From the NCBI GenBank assembly GCA_030445865.1, contig JASUSV010000003.1, positions 49,134-113,133 of the forward strand: a DNA stretch of 64,000 nucleotides, written 5' to 3'. The notes under the pieces are model-generated. The model ran no database searches, was not told where the DNA came from, and saw nothing but the letters and a program-made list of their open reading frames with translations. Positions within the stretch are counted from its first letter, which is position 1. Each line of letters opens with the position of its first letter. The stretch comes from Clostridia bacterium (lineage in GTDB: Bacteria; Bacillota; DSM-521; Neomoorellales; Neomoorellaceae). A program made the position numbers and the translations under genes. Below, piece after piece: positions 61,664 to 64,000 of the stretch.

Positions 61664-62461
61664 ATGAAAAAGGCTATGACTATAGCCGGCTCGGACTCCG
61701 GGGGAGGGGCCGGCATCCAGGCCGACTTAAAAACGTTTGCGGCTTTAAAAGTTTACGGTACCAGCGTCATCACTTCGGTTACGGCCCAAAATACCTATAG
61801 CGTTACCGCAACCTATGACCTGCCGGCGGCATTTGTGGGCCGGCAAATTGATGCCGTCCTCGAAGATATAGGCGCTGACGCGGCCAAAACGGGCATGCTG
61901 GCCAATGCCGGCATTATTGAAATAGTGGCTGCTAAAGTGGCCGCCTGGAAACTGGAAAAACTGGTCGTTGACCCTGTAATGGTGGCTAAAAGCGGGGGCC
62001 GCCTGTTGGAGGAAGAGGCGGTCAGGATTCTGCAGTCAAAGCTTTTGCCCCTGGCTCTGGTAGCGACCCCCAACCTGGACGAGGCCGAAGTGCTAACCGG
62101 TATGAAGATTTGCTCCGAGAAGGATATGCAGGAGGCAGCCCGCCGTCTCTATGACGGGGGAACGCCCTATATTGTCATCAAAGGAGGCCACCTGGTAGGC
62201 GAGGCCGTAGACATACTTTTCGACGGCCACCGTTTTTATCGTTTTGTATCCCAACGCCTGCCGGGCCGCACTACCCACGGTACGGGTTGCACCTTCTCGG
62301 CGGCTGTCACCGCCTTTTTAGCCCTGGGTTTTCCCGTTCCGGAGGCGGTAGAGCAGGCTAAAACTTATGTTACCACGGCCATAAGACGCGGCAGTCCTAT
62401 AGGCCGCGGCTATAGCCCCGTGCACCACTTCCATGAGTTTTACGCCTGGGAGGAACAATAG
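61664..62461 (+). CDS. thiD: Hydroxymethylpyrimidine phosphate kinase ThiD
   Basis: ThiD phosphorylates hydroxymethylpyrimidine (and its phosphate) for thiamine synthesis. The 265-residue ribokinase-fold protein starts TIAGSDSGGGAGIQADLKTF and has KTGMLAN, VVDPVMVAKSGG, PNLDEAEVLTG and the GTGCTFSAAVTAFLALG catalytic segment. No thiamine riboswitch is seen before it. The gene touches lspA (stop and start share bases). Confidence 0.93.
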   Translation: MKKAMTIAGSDSGGGAGIQADLKTFAALKVYGTSVITSVTAQNTYSVTATYDLPAAFVGRQIDAVLEDIGADAAKTGMLANAGIIEIVAAKVAAWKLEKLVVDPVMVAKSGGRLLEEEAVRILQSKLLPLALVATPNLDEAEVLTGMKICSEKDMQEAARRLYDGGTPYIVIKGGHLVGEAVDILFDGHRFYRFVSQRLPGRTTHGTGCTFSAAVTAFLALGFPVPEAVEQAKTYVTTAIRRGSPIGRGYSPVHHFHEFYAWEEQ

Positions 62462-62913
62462 TGAGATTCTTATTTTTCACCTTTATAGTTCTGGCTGCCG
62501 ACCAGGGGAGCAAATATCTGGTGCGCCTTTTTTTAGAGCCCGAACAAAGCGTCCCTATAATACCCAAAATCCTGCATTTTACTTATGTGAATAATCCTGG
62601 GGCGGCATTCGGGCTTTTTGCTTACCAGACCCCCTTTTTTATTACCGTTTCTTTTATAGTGATTTTAATAATTGTATTCGCCAGTTTTCGCGTCGTACGG
62701 GAAGGAAAAGCATTGGGCCTGGCTCTGTCTTTGCAGCTCGGGGGGGCCTTGGGCAACTTGCTGGACCGCATGCGCTTTGGTTATGTAATAGATTTTCTTG
62801 ATTTTAGGATATGGCCGGTTTTTAACCTGGCCGATGTGGCCATCGTCGCAGGCGTGGCCCTCCTCTGCTGGGAATTGCTCCGGCCGGCTGCAGGGAAGAA
62901 AGAAGTCCTGTGA
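62461..62913 (+). CDS. lspA: Lipoprotein signal peptidase LspA
   Basis: A 150-residue four-pass membrane aspartic protease that removes signal peptides of lipoproteins. It has DQGSKYLV near residue 14, NNPGAAFGLF, GGALGNLLDRMRFGYVIDFLDF and FNLADVAIV, which carry the two catalytic aspartates. GTG start. Confidence 0.94.
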   Translation: MRFLFFTFIVLAADQGSKYLVRLFLEPEQSVPIIPKILHFTYVNNPGAAFGLFAYQTPFFITVSFIVILIIVFASFRVVREGKALGLALSLQLGGALGNLLDRMRFGYVIDFLDFRIWPVFNLADVAIVAGVALLCWELLRPAAGKKEVL

Positions 62914-63833
62914 AGGATGCTTTCAAGCTGGTGGTGGAGGCCGGCGACGAAGGGAAGCGGCTGGACCTATTTCTGGCCAGGAAGGTTAATGTCTCCCGCT
63001 CCCGGGTGCAGCAGCTTATTGCGGTCGGTGAAATTAGGGTAAACGGACAAACAGCCAAGGCCAGTTATCGTTTAAAACCGGGCGACCATATAGAGGGCAG
63101 AGTTCCCGAGCCTGAAGAATTAGCCGCCAGGCCGGAAGATATTTCCCTGGACATCCTTTATGAAGATGGAGATATTATCGTGGTTAATAAGCCCCAGGGC
63201 ATGGTAGTCCACCCCTCCCCGGGGCATGAGAGGGGAACCTTGGTTAACGCCCTGCTTTTCCACTGCCGCGACCTCTCCGGTATTAACGGTGTGTTGCGGC
63301 CCGGAATTGTTCACCGCCTGGACAAAGATACTTCGGGAGTGCTGGTGGCAGCCAAAAACGACCTCGCCCACCTGGGGCTGGCAGCCCAAATTAAAGCGCG
63401 CAGCATGAAGCGACTCTACCTGGCCCTGGTGCACGGTAAAGTCGCTCCAGATGAAGGCCGCATCGAGGCGCCTATAGGCCGCCACCCCGTCAACCGTCTG
63501 CGCATGGCCGTGGTGAAAACCAAACAGGCCCGGCCGGCAGTAACCCACTACCGCGTCTTAGAGCGTTTAGGAAACTATACTTTACTGGAATGCCGCCTGG
63601 AAACGGGGCGAACGCACCAGATCCGCGTCCATATGGCCTACAGGGGTCACCCCGTAGTCGGTGATCCTGTCTACGGCCCACGGCGGCGCCCCTTTGATGT
63701 TCCGGGGCAGTTGCTGCACGCCTACCTTTTAGGCTTTCATCACCCGCGCACAGGTGAGTACCTGGAATTCCGGGCGCCCCTACCAGAAATATTTACTAAG
63801 ATATTGTCTCTTTTGCGGCGGCAAAACGGGTAG
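62910..63833 (+). CDS. rluD: Pseudouridine synthase RluD family
   Basis: A 307-residue RNA pseudouridine synthase. It has an N-terminal S4 RNA-binding domain (KRLDLFLARKVNVSRSRVQQLI) and the catalytic core with HRLDKDTSGVLVAAK near residue 138, where the Asp is the nucleophile, plus the late LETGRTHQIRVHMA motif. It is the last gene of the lspA operon. GTG start overlaps lspA. Confidence 0.92.
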   Translation: MKDAFKLVVEAGDEGKRLDLFLARKVNVSRSRVQQLIAVGEIRVNGQTAKASYRLKPGDHIEGRVPEPEELAARPEDISLDILYEDGDIIVVNKPQGMVVHPSPGHERGTLVNALLFHCRDLSGINGVLRPGIVHRLDKDTSGVLVAAKNDLAHLGLAAQIKARSMKRLYLALVHGKVAPDEGRIEAPIGRHPVNRLRMAVVKTKQARPAVTHYRVLERLGNYTLLECRLETGRTHQIRVHMAYRGHPVVGDPVYGPRRRPFDVPGQLLHAYLLGFHHPRTGEYLEFRAPLPEIFTKILSLLRRQNG

Positions 63834-63837
63834 GGTA

Positions 63838-64000
63838 GGTGCTTCCGAAAGAAGTATGAAAATGCCGGGGATGCTGGCGTAAGGCGACTCTGGGCGAGCT
63901 TTGCGAGCCGTTGGCGAGACCGAGCCCGGAGGCGGGGCCGAGGGCATGGAGGCCCGAGGCCGGCCATTGAGGCAGGATGCTTAAATCCGGCCGGGAACCC
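63838..64000 (+). mobile_element. MITE-like element, copy 6 (cut by window end)
   Basis: Begins GGTGCTTCCGAAAG four bases after the rluD stop, in plus orientation. The first 163 bases agree closely with the other copies, with the CGAGGGCATGGAGGC variant shared with copy 3. The right end lies outside the window. Confidence 0.87.

Noticed and set aside
1..64000. CRISPR arrays, tRNA or rRNA genes
   Set aside because: No regularly spaced short repeats, no cloverleaf with a GTTCGA-type T arm and no rRNA motifs were seen.

Overview
The window reads as part of the chromosome of an anaerobic, motile, endospore-forming member of the class Clostridia. The best guess is a Moorella- or Desulfotomaculum-like organism. 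Support comes from flagellar FliM/FliY, spore genes (spoIIGA, sigE, sigG, spoIIR, spoVD, an alpha/beta SASP), a diaminopimelate-type MurE, a selenoprotein Hdr/Flx electron-transfer operon, and a PduL-type phosphotransacetylase next to ileS. Base composition is fairly GC-rich, and TTG and GTG starts are common. No rRNA, tRNA or CRISPR array was seen.

Layout. 1-3500: end of a chemotaxis/flagellar operon (cheR partial, cheC, cheY, fliM, fliY). 3500-7130: a minus-strand SASP and a stress protein, a geranylgeranyl-reductase-like flavoprotein, and a Na/Pi transporter. 7370-14760: a translationally coupled operon hdrC-hdrB-hdrA-flxD-flxC-flxB-flxA-PHP. Both hdrA and flxD contain one in-frame UGA followed by a SECIS-like hairpin, so both are read here as selenoproteins and not as broken genes. 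14770-17670: a yybP-ykoY (Mn2+) riboswitch with a terminator before a CaxA-like cation exchanger, then a LysE-type exporter, a YlbF protein and a Fur/PerR regulator with its own promoter and operator. 18000-29000: FapA-like protein, Crp/Fnr regulator, a two-component system, FmdB zinc ribbon, TPR protein, radical SAM protein, ROK kinase, ThiF/MoeB-like protein and a MetE/UroD-like protein. 29058-48000: a complete dcw (division and cell wall) cluster from mraZ to ftsZ, with MraZ-box repeats at its head. 48000-51950: sporulation genes spoIIGA-sigE-sigG-spoIIR-ylmC. 52400-57050: pgeF, an HlyD-like protein, yggS, sepF, proC, yggT, divIVA. 57060-63830: ileS, pduL, DUF5665, a DksA/TraR-type protein, thiD, lspA, rluD.

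The most unusual feature is a dispersed, non-autonomous, MITE-like repeat of about 255 bp. Six copies occur in 64 kb, with inverted termini (GGTGCTTCCGAAA and its complement) and 7-8 bp flanking direct repeats. Copies lie beside core genes: between the spoIIG promoter and spoIIGA, between sepF and proC, before pgeF, before fapA, at the stop codon of the Na/Pi transporter gene, and after rluD. One copy is a 97 bp internal-deletion derivative whose breakpoint falls at a short internal direct repeat. A second, smaller repeat family occurs at 5790-5882 and 52297-52388.

How the genes work together. The Hdr/Flx operon predicts flavin-based electron bifurcation between NAD(P)H, ferredoxin and a disulfide-type acceptor. 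The dcw, spo and ylm blocks form the usual Firmicute wall-synthesis, division and early-sporulation neighbourhood. All functional calls come from reading the sequence; no database search was run.
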